Shown here: positions 25,520 through 33,087 of the stretch, piece after piece
Layout of the letters: each line of letters begins with the position of its first letter
How positions within the stretch are numbered: position 1 is the stretch's first letter
The notes under the pieces: model-generated
What the model was told of the DNA's origin: nothing
The model's database searches: none
The model's input: the letters and a program-made list of their open reading frames with translations, nothing else
Program-made: the position numbers and the translations under genes
Source: an uncultured bacterium
GTDB taxonomy: Bacteria; DRYD01
NCBI GenBank assembly: GCA_937139605.1
Contig: CAKZQG010000024.1
Span: forward strand, 1 to 33,087
DNA: 33,087 nt
Reading direction: 5' to 3'

Positions 25520-27220
25520 TTATTTATCTTTTAAACTTAATTCTTTAAAAATATTTTCTGTTTTTAGCAGCATATTGAACATATTATAAAAATTTCCTGA
25601 AAAATTTAAAAGATGTGGTAAATATACTAATAGTTTAATATTTTTCAAATTATTTAATATTTCTAAATTTTCGTAATCTTTTAAAGTAAATATTATTTTA
25701 GAATTATTTTGAATAATTTTGAATAAATTAATTTCTTTGATATTTTTTAAGTCTCTACTAAAAATTATAATAGTTTTATTATCATTTATTTTTAAAGATA
25801 AATTTATAGTATTTAAGTTGTTGATAAAATAAATAATTCCTACGTCATTTGTTTTAATAGGTAGTATAAGGAATCTATAGTTTTTATTAGTTAGGAGATC
25901 TTTTATATCATCTTTTAATTGAATATAATCAATAGCATTTAATATGAATAAAAAATTATCATATAGAGTATCATTTAATTTTTTTAGATCATTGATATTA
26001 TTAATATTTAATTTAGATAAATTAGTATAATTAGGATTATTTAGGTTAAGGGTTATTAAATTTTTATTTTTTAGTTTAACATTTCTTTTTATTAAGGATC
26101 CAATAGCACCATAATCTTTATCTAAATCGACATTTATAATTATATAATTTTGAAATTCTTCAATTTCTTTAAAATCAGGATTATTTAAAATATCTTTTGT
26201 AATTGGATAATAAGTATATACATTATTTTTAAAAATATCATTAATTAGTTTTAGTTCTTGATTAAGTAGTGTTCCATCTAAGATAACTAAAAAATCTTTT
26301 AAGTTTGTTATTATAGAATAAAGAAAATCTTTTAAATTGTTATTGTCAAGATAATATTCATTAAGTTTATTGTTTTGTTGGTATTGTTGAGCTTTAAATA
26401 ACCTGTAATTAAGTAATTCTTGATATCTTATTTTATAGCAGATTAATCCATTAGAAAAGCTATTAAAATCACTATGGATTTTGACAATATAATCTTTATT
26501 TTTATTTATATAGATTTTAATGCCGCATCCTACTGGGCATAAATAACAGTAGGAATTAAAGTCTATTGAATTTTTATCAAGATATAAGCTATATTTATCT
26601 AATAGAGTTCCGGTTGGACATACTTGTACACATAGCCCACAAGATACACAACTGGATTCTCCCAACTTTTTTCCACCATCTGCTACAACTAATCTCTCTA
26701 TTCCTTTGTTTATAGTTTCTAAAACAAAATGCCCCGCTATTTCTGAGCATACTCTTACACATCTATCACATAATACACACCTGTTATTATCAAAAAGAAT
26801 ATGGTTATGAGAATTATCTAATTCATATTTATTAAAGAAAGTGGGAAAAGAAAAATGATCTAATTTAGTATAATATCCTAAGTTTTGGAATTCGCAATGA
26901 GAAGTAATTGCACAATACATACAATAATGATTTCTTTCTGAGAATAAGAACTGTAATGCCCATTTTCTATATTTTCGTAAATCAGGATCATCAGTAATTA
27001 TTTCCATTCCGTTTTCTAAAGGAGCTATACAACTTGTTTTTATTCTACCTCTATCTTTAACTACACATAATCTACATCTACCTACCGGCTTTAAATTCTC
27101 ATAATTACACAAAATTGGCACATAATAACCATTATCTTTTAGAAATTGCCATAAAGTTCTATTTTCTACTTGTTCTTGACTTATATTATATGACTTTCCA
27201 TTAATAGTTAAATTAATCAT
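25520..27220 (-). CDS. HoxU/NuoG-like iron-sulfur subunit with extended C-terminus
   Basis: An electron-transfer subunit. The N-terminal [2Fe-2S] domain has C38, C49, C52 and C64 (PVGRCRLCVV). A His/Cys cluster follows (H98, C100, C103, C109), with HxC spacing shorter than the usual HxxxC. Two [4Fe-4S] motifs are at C148, C151, C154, C158 and C191, C194, C197, C201. These match HoxU and the NuoG N-terminus. A further motif, CYLCPVGC plus GLIC (C225, C228, C232, C261), corresponds to the Fe4S segment of molybdopterin oxidoreductases as in NuoG. The remaining 300 residues are Asn/Leu/Ile-rich and too diverged to assign. HoxU is about 240 residues, so this is twice as long. HoxF and HoxE, which would hold FMN and the NAD site, are not in the window. 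Confidence 0.88.
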   Translation of the reverse strand: MINLTINGKSYNISQEQVENRTLWQFLKDNGYYVPILCNYENLKPVGRCRLCVVKDRGRIKTSCIAPLENGMEIITDDPDLRKYRKWALQFLFSERNHYCMYCAITSHCEFQNLGYYTKLDHFSFPTFFNKYELDNSHNHILFDNNRCVLCDRCVRVCSEIAGHFVLETINKGIERLVVADGGKKLGESSCVSCGLCVQVCPTGTLLDKYSLYLDKNSIDFNSYCYLCPVGCGIKIYINKNKDYIVKIHSDFNSFSNGLICYKIRYQELLNYRLFKAQQYQQNNKLNEYYLDNNNLKDFLYSIITNLKDFLVILDGTLLNQELKLINDIFKNNVYTYYPITKDILNNPDFKEIEEFQNYIIINVDLDKDYGAIGSLIKRNVKLKNKNLITLNLNNPNYTNLSKLNINNINDLKKLNDTLYDNFLFILNAIDYIQLKDDIKDLLTNKNYRFLILPIKTNDVGIIYFINNLNTINLSLKINDNKTIIIFSRDLKNIKEINLFKIIQNNSKIIFTLKDYENLEILNNLKNIKLLVYLPHLLNFSGNFYNMFNMLLKTENIFKELSLKDK

Positions 27221-27255
27221 AACTTCTCTCCAATCATTATTTTTTATTATTTTTT

Positions 27256-28074
27256 TTAAAATATTTTTTGGAATTTTTCATATATTTCTTTTTTTAGAAT
27301 ATTAATATCCATCTTCCCATAATAATTTTCAATATTTTCTATGTAATCTAAATAAATATAATTTGGGATTTCATTTGTTAGAAATTTTAAATAGTTATTG
27401 ATAATTCCATTATCATCATAGCTATATTTATGTAATTGATTAAATACAATAAATAGGATATCTAATTTTTTTTCTTTTATAATTTTTATGAATTTTGTAA
27501 TTGAGTTTAGAGATAATGTACTATTATCAGTAATTAGGATTAGTTTAATAAATGGGATAAATCTTAATAAATCAAGGAAAGTATCTGTAATAGTAGGTGG
27601 AGTATCTATAAGTAAGTAATCTAAATTTCCCCAGTTAGTAATAGTCAATAATTCCAAGATTACCTGAGTTATTTCATTTCCTCTTAAGGGTAAAATTTCA
27701 TCGGGTTTTATAAATTGATTTATACTAAGTAATTTTATGTTATTAAATAAAGTAGGGGGGATTATCCCGTTATGCTCTTGAAACTTTACATTTTTAGCAT
27801 TAAAGATAACATCTAAGCAAGGGTTAGTTAAATCTAAATCCAAAATACCTATTTCTTTTTTTATATAATGTAAATAATTAGATAATAAAAAAATAAAAGT
27901 TGATTTTCCTACCCCCCCTTTAGGACTAACTATAGCCAAAATGTTTTTTATATTTCTTAAATTTTTTTCTATACTTTCTAATCTTATATCAATTAGATTA
28001 AAAATATTAAATTCATTAATAGTATTTTTATTACTATTTTTATCTAAAGGATTTTTGTTTAAGTAGTTATTCAT
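27256..28074 (-). CDS. MinD/Mrp-type ATPase beside hypA (candidate ATPase-type HypB)
   Basis: A P-loop ATPase of the MinD/Mrp family. The deviant Walker A is PKGGVGKST (51-59), the next acidic motif is GILDLDLTNP, and Walker B is YLLIDTPPTITD. An Asn/Lys-rich segment of about 43 residues precedes it. Its start overlaps the hypA stop by 8 bp, so the two are likely co-translated. No GTPase-type HypB is in the window. In Thermococcales nickel is delivered to hydrogenase by HypA together with an ATPase of this family (HypB-AT). The neighbouring HypA also resembles that type. I infer the same job here; a cluster-carrier role (Mrp-like) is the alternative. Confidence 0.82.
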   Translation of the reverse strand: MNNYLNKNPLDKNSNKNTINEFNIFNLIDIRLESIEKNLRNIKNILAIVSPKGGVGKSTFIFLLSNYLHYIKKEIGILDLDLTNPCLDVIFNAKNVKFQEHNGIIPPTLFNNIKLLSINQFIKPDEILPLRGNEITQVILELLTITNWGNLDYLLIDTPPTITDTFLDLLRFIPFIKLILITDNSTLSLNSITKFIKIIKEKKLDILFIVFNQLHKYSYDDNGIINNYLKFLTNEIPNYIYLDYIENIENYYGKMDINILKKEIYEKFQKIF

Positions 28075-28477
28075 TGTAATTGTTATTAAAAGTAATACTT
28101 GATATATAAATTCCTCTACCTTCTGTTATAAGGAAATCAATGGATTTACAGTTAGGACATTTTATATAAGCATGGATAGTTTCGGGTAGAAAATGGATTG
28201 CTTCTTTTTCTTCTTCTTTTAAACTTTCAAGAGCTTGGGAATAATCCCATTGGGTAAAACAGTTATTACATTTTAGTTTTGCTTTTACTATATCGTATTT
28301 TAATTCAACCTCATTTAAGTAATCCTTAAGAGAAAATAAAAACAATTCTAAATCTATGTTTTGGATTTCCCCAATAGTTAAAACTATTTCTTTTATTTGA
28401 TTGATATTTTTATTATTTTTAGAACATATAGAAATAATTGTATCATAAGCAGCTTTAGCCAATGAAATTTCATGCAT
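28067..28477 (-). CDS. hypA: Hydrogenase nickel incorporation protein HypA
   Basis: HypA binds nickel through its N-terminal Met-His-Glu (MHEISLAKAAYD) and zinc through two Cys pairs. Here these are CNNC and CPNC, separated by about 45 residues instead of the short bacterial spacing. The insert (including IHFLPETIHAYIKCPNC) resembles the longer archaeal HypA. GRGIYISSITF is the usual C-terminus. At 136 residues it is longer than the typical 115. It leads the minus-strand hydrogenase operon and overlaps the following MinD-like ATPase gene. Confidence 0.95.
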   Translation of the reverse strand: MHEISLAKAAYDTIISICSKNNKNINQIKEIVLTIGEIQNIDLELFLFSLKDYLNEVELKYDIVKAKLKCNNCFTQWDYSQALESLKEEEKEAIHFLPETIHAYIKCPNCKSIDFLITEGRGIYISSITFNNNYNE

Positions 28478-28530
28478 AATTTTAACTAACTTAATTTTTT
28501 GTATCTTTAACTTTTACTATAAATACCTCT

Positions 28531-28536
28531 ATTATA
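28531..28536 (-). promoter_or_regulatory. Possible -10 box for the hypA-hoxH operon
   Basis: TATAAT on the minus strand lies about 53 bp before the hypA ATG, with TTCAAC 16 bp upstream of it as a weak -35. The 200-bp gap to the divergent protease gene also has TATAAT on the plus strand at 28593-28598 with a TTTACA 20 bp upstream. Both are plausible but AT-rich DNA makes such boxes common. Confidence 0.35.
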
Positions 28537-28677
28537 ATAATTAAACATTTTTGTTGAAGACCATTTTTTACAGATTATTTTTTAAAATCGTTTATAATTA
28601 TTTTTAATTATTTATTAATTATTTTATTAATTATAAAGAAGGTAAATACAAAGATAATTAAAAATCTTATATTAAAA

Positions 28678-29172
28678 ATGACTAAGAATAAAGTGAAAAA
28701 AATATTATTATTGGGGGTTGGTAATGATTTAAGAGGAGATGATGCTTTAGGCTATTATTTAATACAAAACTTTAATATAAAAATTTTTAATAAACAATTA
28801 CTTAAAAATAAAAAAACAATAATAAATAAATTTACTACAAGGTACCTAGATTACAACATAAGTGAAAAATTAATAAAATATGATGTAGTAGTATTTGCAG
28901 ATGCTTCAATTAATATTAAATCCGTTTTAGTTTATAAAATAAATTTAAATAAAACTATTAGTAGTTATTCTTTAAGCCATCATTTAACTATTGAAGATAT
29001 TCTGTTATACACAAAAAAAATTTATAATAAAATACCCAATTGCTTTGTAATTTGTATAGGGGGATATGATTTTGAGTATATTCAAAATATATCAGAAAAA
29101 GCAAAAATTAATCTTGATTTAGCTAATAAAATTTTGTATAAACTAATTAGTTATCTTATTTTTAAATCCTAA
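28678..29172 (+). CDS. Hydrogenase maturation protease (HycI/HoxW family)
   Basis: This nickel-dependent endopeptidase removes the C-terminal tail of the hydrogenase large subunit after metal insertion. LLGVGNDLRGDDALGYYL (11-28) carries the family motif GxGNxxRxDD with its conserved Asp. VVFADAS and LSHHLTIEDILLY supply further conserved Asp and His positions, and CIGGYDFE matches the usual GxxxE ending. At 164 residues it is normal. No strong ribosome site is seen before the ATG. It is alone on the plus strand, divergent from hypA; its substrate is most likely HoxH, whose 25-residue tail is intact. Confidence 0.93.
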   Translation: MTKNKVKKILLLGVGNDLRGDDALGYYLIQNFNIKIFNKQLLKNKKTIINKFTTRYLDYNISEKLIKYDVVVFADASINIKSVLVYKINLNKTISSYSLSHHLTIEDILLYTKKIYNKIPNCFVICIGGYDFEYIQNISEKAKINLDLANKILYKLISYLIFKS

Positions 29173-29208
29173 GCAATATTTTCAGTATTTTCATTTATTT
29201 CTTACTTA

Positions 29209-30555
29209 TTAATAATTAGTAGTATCTAAGATTTTTTGGATATTTTTTATTATCTCTTTAGAAGCATATTTAGGATTATATTTAAAGCTTAGAACTCCAC
29301 TAACATATACTTGAATAACATTAGAGATTTTAGGGTAAAGTGGATGGATTGTTCTACTTTTTGAATATTTTAAAGATTCTAAAACTACATCACTATAAGG
29401 GAAATTATTAATTATTTCTATATCATTAAATAAATCCGCTTTAGTAGGGATATCTCCTCTTTTTAAAAATAATTCTTTTAAACCTTTATTTACTACAAAA
29501 TCGATAAATTTAAAAGCTTCTTGTTTGTTTTTGGAATAAGATGATACGGCTAAAGCCCAGCCTCCTACAGTAGGTGCTGGTGGGTTACCTGGTAATACAC
29601 TTACTCCATATTTATCCTTCATCTCATTGTTTTCTTGAAGTAATTTTATAGCATATGGCCAATTCCTTGCAAATATTACTTTCCCTTGGGAAAACGCTAT
29701 CCTTGATTCCTCTTCTTCGTATGTAATTACACTTTTAGGAGTTACCCCTTCTTCTATTAAACTTTTCATAAAATTTAGCACTTCTTCTAACTGTTCTTCT
29801 TTTACTTTTACATAATATCTGTTATTAGAATCCAGGTCTATTAATTCATATCCAAAGCCTCTTAAGATTTCATAGAAATTACAAACTAATCCTTCATATT
29901 GTTTTCCTTGAAATACAAATCCAATTAAATCGCTATTATTATATAATTCTTTTTCCATTTTTAGGATATATTTTGCTTGTTCTTTTAGTTCGTAATAGGT
30001 TTTAGGGGGAGTTAGTTTATATTTATTTAGTAAATCTTTTCGATAATATAATAATCCTGCATCGGCTTTAACAGGGATAGCATAGTATTGCCCTTTATAA
30101 GTTAAGGAATCAACGTAATTCTTAAAGATATTATTTTTAGTGAAGTACTCAGTAGGATCTATAAAGTTTTTAATATTTTCGAGCCAGTTAGCACTGGCAA
30201 ACTTCCCTAACCAAACTACATCTAAATAAACTAAATCATAGCTTTGTTCCTTTGTTAAAAACGATATAGAATACATCATTTCCCTACTATCGGTAGTAGG
30301 TGGGCCTACTACTACTTTCACTTTTATCCCCGTTTCTTTTTCAAATTCTTTAATTACAGTATCCCAACCTTGTAATCCTCCACCTAATAATATACTTATC
30401 TCTTTTTTATCATTACCTGAAGCAATTACACTTGAGAAAATTAATAAAAAGATTAAACTAATAGATACTAAAAATATAAAAAAAGTTCTTTGGATTTTTA
30501 TTTTTTTTATTGTAAATTTTTTTATTATAAAATTGATTTTATGTTTTATATTCAT
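29209..30555 (-). CDS. Extracellular solute-binding protein, family 1 (ABC importer)
   Basis: A sugar-type ABC binding protein of 448 residues. A basic N-terminus is followed by a hydrophobic segment (about 25-46) as signal peptide or anchor. The mature part has the family pattern: WDTVIKEFEKETGIKVKV, YDLVYLDVVWLGKFASANWL, YAIPVKADAGLLYYRKDLL, and the C-terminal VGGWALAVSSYSKNKQEAFK. No lipobox Cys is obvious. There are no permease or ATPase genes next to it, so it must work with a transporter encoded elsewhere. Upstream (30560-30600) the motif TTATCAAA occurs twice, 17 bp apart on the minus strand, a possible operator. Substrate unknown; oligosaccharide is the usual guess. Confidence 0.9.
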   Translation of the reverse strand: MNIKHKINFIIKKFTIKKIKIQRTFFIFLVSISLIFLLIFSSVIASGNDKKEISILLGGGLQGWDTVIKEFEKETGIKVKVVVGPPTTDSREMMYSISFLTKEQSYDLVYLDVVWLGKFASANWLENIKNFIDPTEYFTKNNIFKNYVDSLTYKGQYYAIPVKADAGLLYYRKDLLNKYKLTPPKTYYELKEQAKYILKMEKELYNNSDLIGFVFQGKQYEGLVCNFYEILRGFGYELIDLDSNNRYYVKVKEEQLEEVLNFMKSLIEEGVTPKSVITYEEEESRIAFSQGKVIFARNWPYAIKLLQENNEMKDKYGVSVLPGNPPAPTVGGWALAVSSYSKNKQEAFKFIDFVVNKGLKELFLKRGDIPTKADLFNDIEIINNFPYSDVVLESLKYSKSRTIHPLYPKISNVIQVYVSGVLSFKYNPKYASKEIIKNIQKILDTTNY

Positions 30556-30715
30556 AGTATTAACACATTTATTTTGATAACTTATTCACTTTGATAAATT
30601 TAATTTTTTTATAATTTTTATTTTCTTTTAATAAGAGATTTAGAAAAATATATTAAGATTCCTTTTATGAGAATAAAAGAAAAATAAATAAAAAAGGAAA
30701 TTAAAACATAAAAAT

Positions 30716-30745
30716 AAAAGGGAGCATCTTGCTGCTCCCTTTTTT
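30716..30745 (-). terminator. Intrinsic terminator of the beta-barrel protein gene
   Basis: GGGAGCA (30720-30726), a 6-base loop, and TGCTCCC (30733-30739) form a perfect 7-bp G/C-rich stem flanked by AAAA on the left and TTTTTT on the right. It can work in both directions. It lies 42 bp past the stop of the minus-strand gene ending at 30788. It is the clearest terminator in the window. Confidence 0.93.
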
Positions 30746-30787
30746 ATCCTTATTTTTAAATTGTTAATCAATAAATTGTTAATCCAA

Positions 30788-31471
30788 TTAGTTAATTTTA
30801 AATTTAAAACCTAATCCGTATCGGTTATATTTTATGTCGTTATTATTATCTAAAGAATTGAAGTTATTAACTAAAATATTTAGGTAAGCTTGGAGTTTAG
30901 GATTTAGATTATAAATAAAAGCTCCGTTTATTTCAAATAAAGAATAATCAGGTATATTAGAGCTATCTAATGTGGGGTAATAATTCAAACTTAAATTTAT
31001 ACCATATTTATCTTTATTTAATTCATAAGTTAATCCTGCTCCTATTCCACTCCATGTATCGCTATCACTTAAATTATACCAACTACTGCTTAGCTTAAAC
31101 GATTTTAAATTAGTATTAAAATATATTTGTGAATCATTGTATTTTAATAATCTATAAGAAAATCTTGTGGTTAAGTCATTTACTTTGACTTTAAAATCAT
31201 AGTTCCCTACTCTTTCATTATCTTCTCCAAATAAGTATCCTATATATATTTTATATCTATCTACTTTGTATTCTAAGTTTAAACATGGGGCAAGGAAATT
31301 AAAAGTAGAAGTTGTAAATTTTAGATTAACTATATTAAAATCAATAGATGGAGTAAAAACTCCCTTATTTTCATCTTCATTTTCTGCTGCAAAACTAATT
31401 GTATTTAAACCAATTACTAATAAGAATATAATAGATACTATCAAAAATTTATTTATACTTTTTTTCTTCAT
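30788..31471 (-). CDS. Predicted outer-membrane beta-barrel protein
   Basis: A 227-residue exported protein of no family I can name. A signal peptide is clear (basic MKKKSINK, hydrophobic core FLIVSIIFLLVIGL, cleavage likely after SFA at about 28). The rest alternates polar and hydrophobic residues in short strands, for example VDRYKIYIGYLFGED, DLTTRFSYRLL, YGINLSLNYYP and RYGLGFKFKI at the end, as in small outer-membrane barrels. A strong ribosome site (AAAGGAGTTGG) precedes the ATG, and a hairpin terminator follows the gene, so it is likely a single, well-expressed transcript. Function is unknown. Confidence 0.8.
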   Translation of the reverse strand: MKKKSINKFLIVSIIFLLVIGLNTISFAAENEDENKGVFTPSIDFNIVNLKFTTSTFNFLAPCLNLEYKVDRYKIYIGYLFGEDNERVGNYDFKVKVNDLTTRFSYRLLKYNDSQIYFNTNLKSFKLSSSWYNLSDSDTWSGIGAGLTYELNKDKYGINLSLNYYPTLDSSNIPDYSLFEINGAFIYNLNPKLQAYLNILVNNFNSLDNNNDIKYNRYGLGFKFKIN

Positions 31472-31524
31472 AATTTACCAACTCCTTTATTTAGCATATA
31501 TTTTAATCTGTGTATAAAGATTTG

Positions 31525-32600
31525 CTATTTATTTTTATTTGTTTTGATTGTATTTATAAAGTTCATTAGTTCTTGGGGTGTATTGTTTTTATAAAAATAG
31601 GTAAAGTTGTGGTTAGTATGAACTTTATTTTTATTTATGTTTTGCCTTCTATTTGCTAAGACATTAGCACCATAATACGAGTTGTTTAAATCAGTAATAT
31701 CTACATTACCCGTATAAATATCATAGTTATTAGTAGATGAGTTATATTTAAAATATATATAGTATGCTTGAGTACTAATAGCTGGTATAGATGGGAAAAG
31801 AAACGAATAAATACTGTATCTTGCATTATCTATGCTAGAATCTCCACTAAGTAATCCTATAAAAGATCCAGATCCATCAACTGCTCCATCATCTTGAAAA
31901 CTATCATCTCCATTAACATCTTCCATCTTTGCATAAGTAAATTGTATATCATTAGTTCCTTCAAATAAAACCACTTGAAAAACTAATATATTATCATCAT
32001 TCTCATAATCGCTTGCATAGAATTGAACAACAAATTTCCTATTAGGTGAGCTACCTATTGTTTCATACCAAACACCTTGATCACTATAAGCATCCATAAC
32101 TAAATCAGACCAAAATGGAGCAATAAAAGAATCATAAGGCCCATAAGAATCCCCAACTAATACTTCATTTATATCATATAATGGATCATAAGAATAAAAA
32201 TCGTCACTTTCTATATCACTATCAAATGATAGCCACCCGTTTGTACAAAAAACTACATCGCTCCCAGCAGAAAAATTATTACCAAAAAGAGAAAAATCAA
32301 ACGGTAGTATACCGCTATCTAAGTATAATCCGTCATCAGTATCATCAAAATCACTATTAGCATCAATAAAAGTAGCAGTAGAATTATTAGACAGGTCATC
32401 AAAAGCTAAAGGTGTTATATTAGCGCTACCTGAACCCCCTGTACCTCCTGTACCCCCTGTATTACCAACAAGTATGTTATTTAACCCTCCAACACTACTC
32501 CCACCTCCACAGCTAATAATTACCCCTCATGTAACTATAGCTAATAGGATCCCAGCTATTAACATTTTTGTTTTTTTATTATATATCCCATATTTTTCAT
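31525..32600 (-). pseudogene. Surface lipoprotein with NIDO-like domain, broken in its signal peptide
   Basis: A strong ribosome site (AAAGGAGGTG) precedes the ATG at 32598-32600, but that frame ends after 13 codons. One more A in the A7 run at 32571-32577 would join it to MLIAGILLAIVT, after which an in-frame TGA (32527-32529) interrupts the signal peptide. Beyond it the frame is open for 333 codons: GVIISCGGGSS (a lipobox-like site with Cys), a Gly-Thr linker (GGTGGTGGSG), then a beta-sandwich resembling extracellular nidogen-type domains (FCTNGWLSFDSD, SFIAPFWSDL, VWYETIGSSPNRKFVVQFYA). An internal ATG at 32097 would give only the last 190 residues without a signal. Both lesions lie before the lipobox. 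The gene may be recently dead, or the errors may be in the sequence. Confidence 0.75.
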
Positions 32601-32663
32601 TTTTTACACCTCCTTTATTTATTTATAAGTTTTCATTTTTCTATAAATTATTTTTTAATTTTC

Positions 32664-32730
32664 ATTAATCATCACCTCCTTAAGTTATTAGTAATATTAT
32701 TCAAAAAAAAAAAAAAATTCCTCTTTTTTT
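32664..32730. repeat. Right copy of window-end repeat with A15 tract
   Basis: Partner of 45-121. It lies between the PD-(D/E)XK gene end and the lipoprotein gene start. On the minus strand it contains a poly(T) tract after that gene and then AAGGAGGTGATGATTAATG, which would open a five-codon reading frame (MKIKK). A second ribosome site belonging to the lipoprotein gene follows about 50 bp on. The Shine-Dalgarno and mini-frame may be a leader or the remains of a gene start. Confidence 0.75.
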
Positions 32731-32739
32731 ATCATAAAA

Positions 32740-33087
32740 CTATTTTATCTTTTCATACTCAAAATTAACTACATCCTTTTTTGCTTTATCAAACTCTATC
32801 CCTACTAAATATATCTTTTGGTAATTTAAATATTTCTTAAAGTATTTTTTTTCTTTAATTTGTTTTAAAGCTTTCCCTTTTTCTTCTTCTTTTTCTAACA
32901 ACTTAAACTCTATTATATACACTATTTTTTTATCTACTACTATTGTTAAATCTATCCGCCCTTTTGATGTGTTATCTTCTATTATCACATTATATCCTGT
33001 TGCATATACTAATCCATATATCGCTGCAGAATATACATATTCATTCTTTAACACCTCATAACTTATTGTACTTATAAATATCTCTAT
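32740..33087 (-). CDS. PD-(D/E)XK nuclease-type protein, C-terminal part (DUF1703-like)
   Basis: The frame is open through the window's right edge, so only the C-terminal 115 residues are present; a GTG at 33054 is internal and not the start. SAAIYGLVYATGYNVIIED, GRIDLTIVV and YIIEFKLLE give the D...ExK nuclease core, and KALKQIKEKKYFKKY and KIYLVGIEFD match the C-terminal domain attached to AAA-ATPase-like modules (DUF1703/PDDEXK_9). Such genes often occur in many copies per genome, which fits the assembly ending here. The stop is TAG, followed by an A-run/GAGGA/T-run that may act as a weak terminator. Confidence 0.85.
   Translation of the reverse strand: MEIFISTISYEVLKNEYVYSAAIYGLVYATGYNVIIEDNTSKGRIDLTIVVDKKIVYIIEFKLLEKEEEKGKALKQIKEKKYFKKYLNYQKIYLVGIEFDKAKKDVVNFEYEKIK

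Noticed and set aside
27256-28074. Septum-site protein MinD
   Set aside because: The P-loop family is the same, but the 8-bp overlap with hypA, the lack of a GTPase HypB and no minC/minE nearby favour a hydrogenase role; I also see no amphipathic MinD tail.
32474-32768. Two plus-strand hydrophobic frames (64 and 66 codons)
   Set aside because: Rich in Phe, Leu and Ile from T-rich DNA; they overlap the lipoprotein signal region and the poly(A) repeat and have no supporting start signals.
1-33087. Reassignment of TGA to Trp across the genome
   Set aside because: TGG codes Trp throughout, and the kinase gene ends in TGA overlapping the next ATG, so TGA still acts as a stop there.

Overview
This is a very AT-rich, gene-dense bacterial window, most likely from an uncultured anaerobe. 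Proteins are rich in Lys, Asn and Ile, TAA is the usual stop, and G-rich Shine-Dalgarno sites are common. An OstA/LptA-like protein, a lipoprotein-type signal, a beta-barrel-like protein and an MscS channel suggest a two-membrane cell. I cannot name a phylum from sequence alone. Both window ends carry copies of one poly(A)-containing repeat, so the window may be a whole contig that stopped at repeats.

Layout. 1-354 has no gene; it holds one end repeat and a tandem pair of hairpin repeats. Then come recG (minus), tRNA-Val(CAC) (minus), and a type II restriction-modification pair (minus) boxed by a 38-bp direct repeat (36/38 identical, exactly 1960 bp apart). The nuclease gene is frameshifted at an A10 run. 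rimO and trpS (plus) follow. Next is a signalling/envelope operon: CheY-like receiver, exported helical protein, PhoB-type regulator, sensor kinase with no phosphoacceptor His, OstA-like protein. An MscS channel (minus) converges on it.

13.8-16.7 kb encodes the three-subunit proton-translocating transhydrogenase (pntAA, pntAB, pntB). A PknB-type Ser/Thr kinase overlaps an endonuclease IV gene by 4 bp. From 18.8 to 29.2 kb is a [NiFe]-hydrogenase island: hypF-hypC-hypD-hypE (plus), converging with hypA-(MinD-like ATPase)-hoxU/nuoG-like-hoxY-hoxH (minus). A hydrogenase maturation protease (plus) is divergent from hypA. The set covers CN ligand synthesis (HypF/E), Fe(CN)2CO assembly (HypC/D), nickel insertion (HypA plus an ATPase in place of the GTPase HypB) and C-terminal cleavage of HoxH. 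No HoxF/HoxE flavin diaphorase is present here, so the final electron acceptor is unknown. The hydrogenase and transhydrogenase together suggest pyridine-nucleotide redox balancing.

The right end has an orphan sugar-type ABC binding protein, a beta-barrel-like protein with a clear terminator, a surface lipoprotein gene broken in its signal peptide, and the C-terminal end of a PD-(D/E)XK (DUF1703-type) protein running off the window. The recurring oddity is poly(A)-tract trouble: two genes are out of frame at A runs and the end repeats carry A26 and A15. These could be slippage-prone sites or sequencing errors; raw reads would decide.
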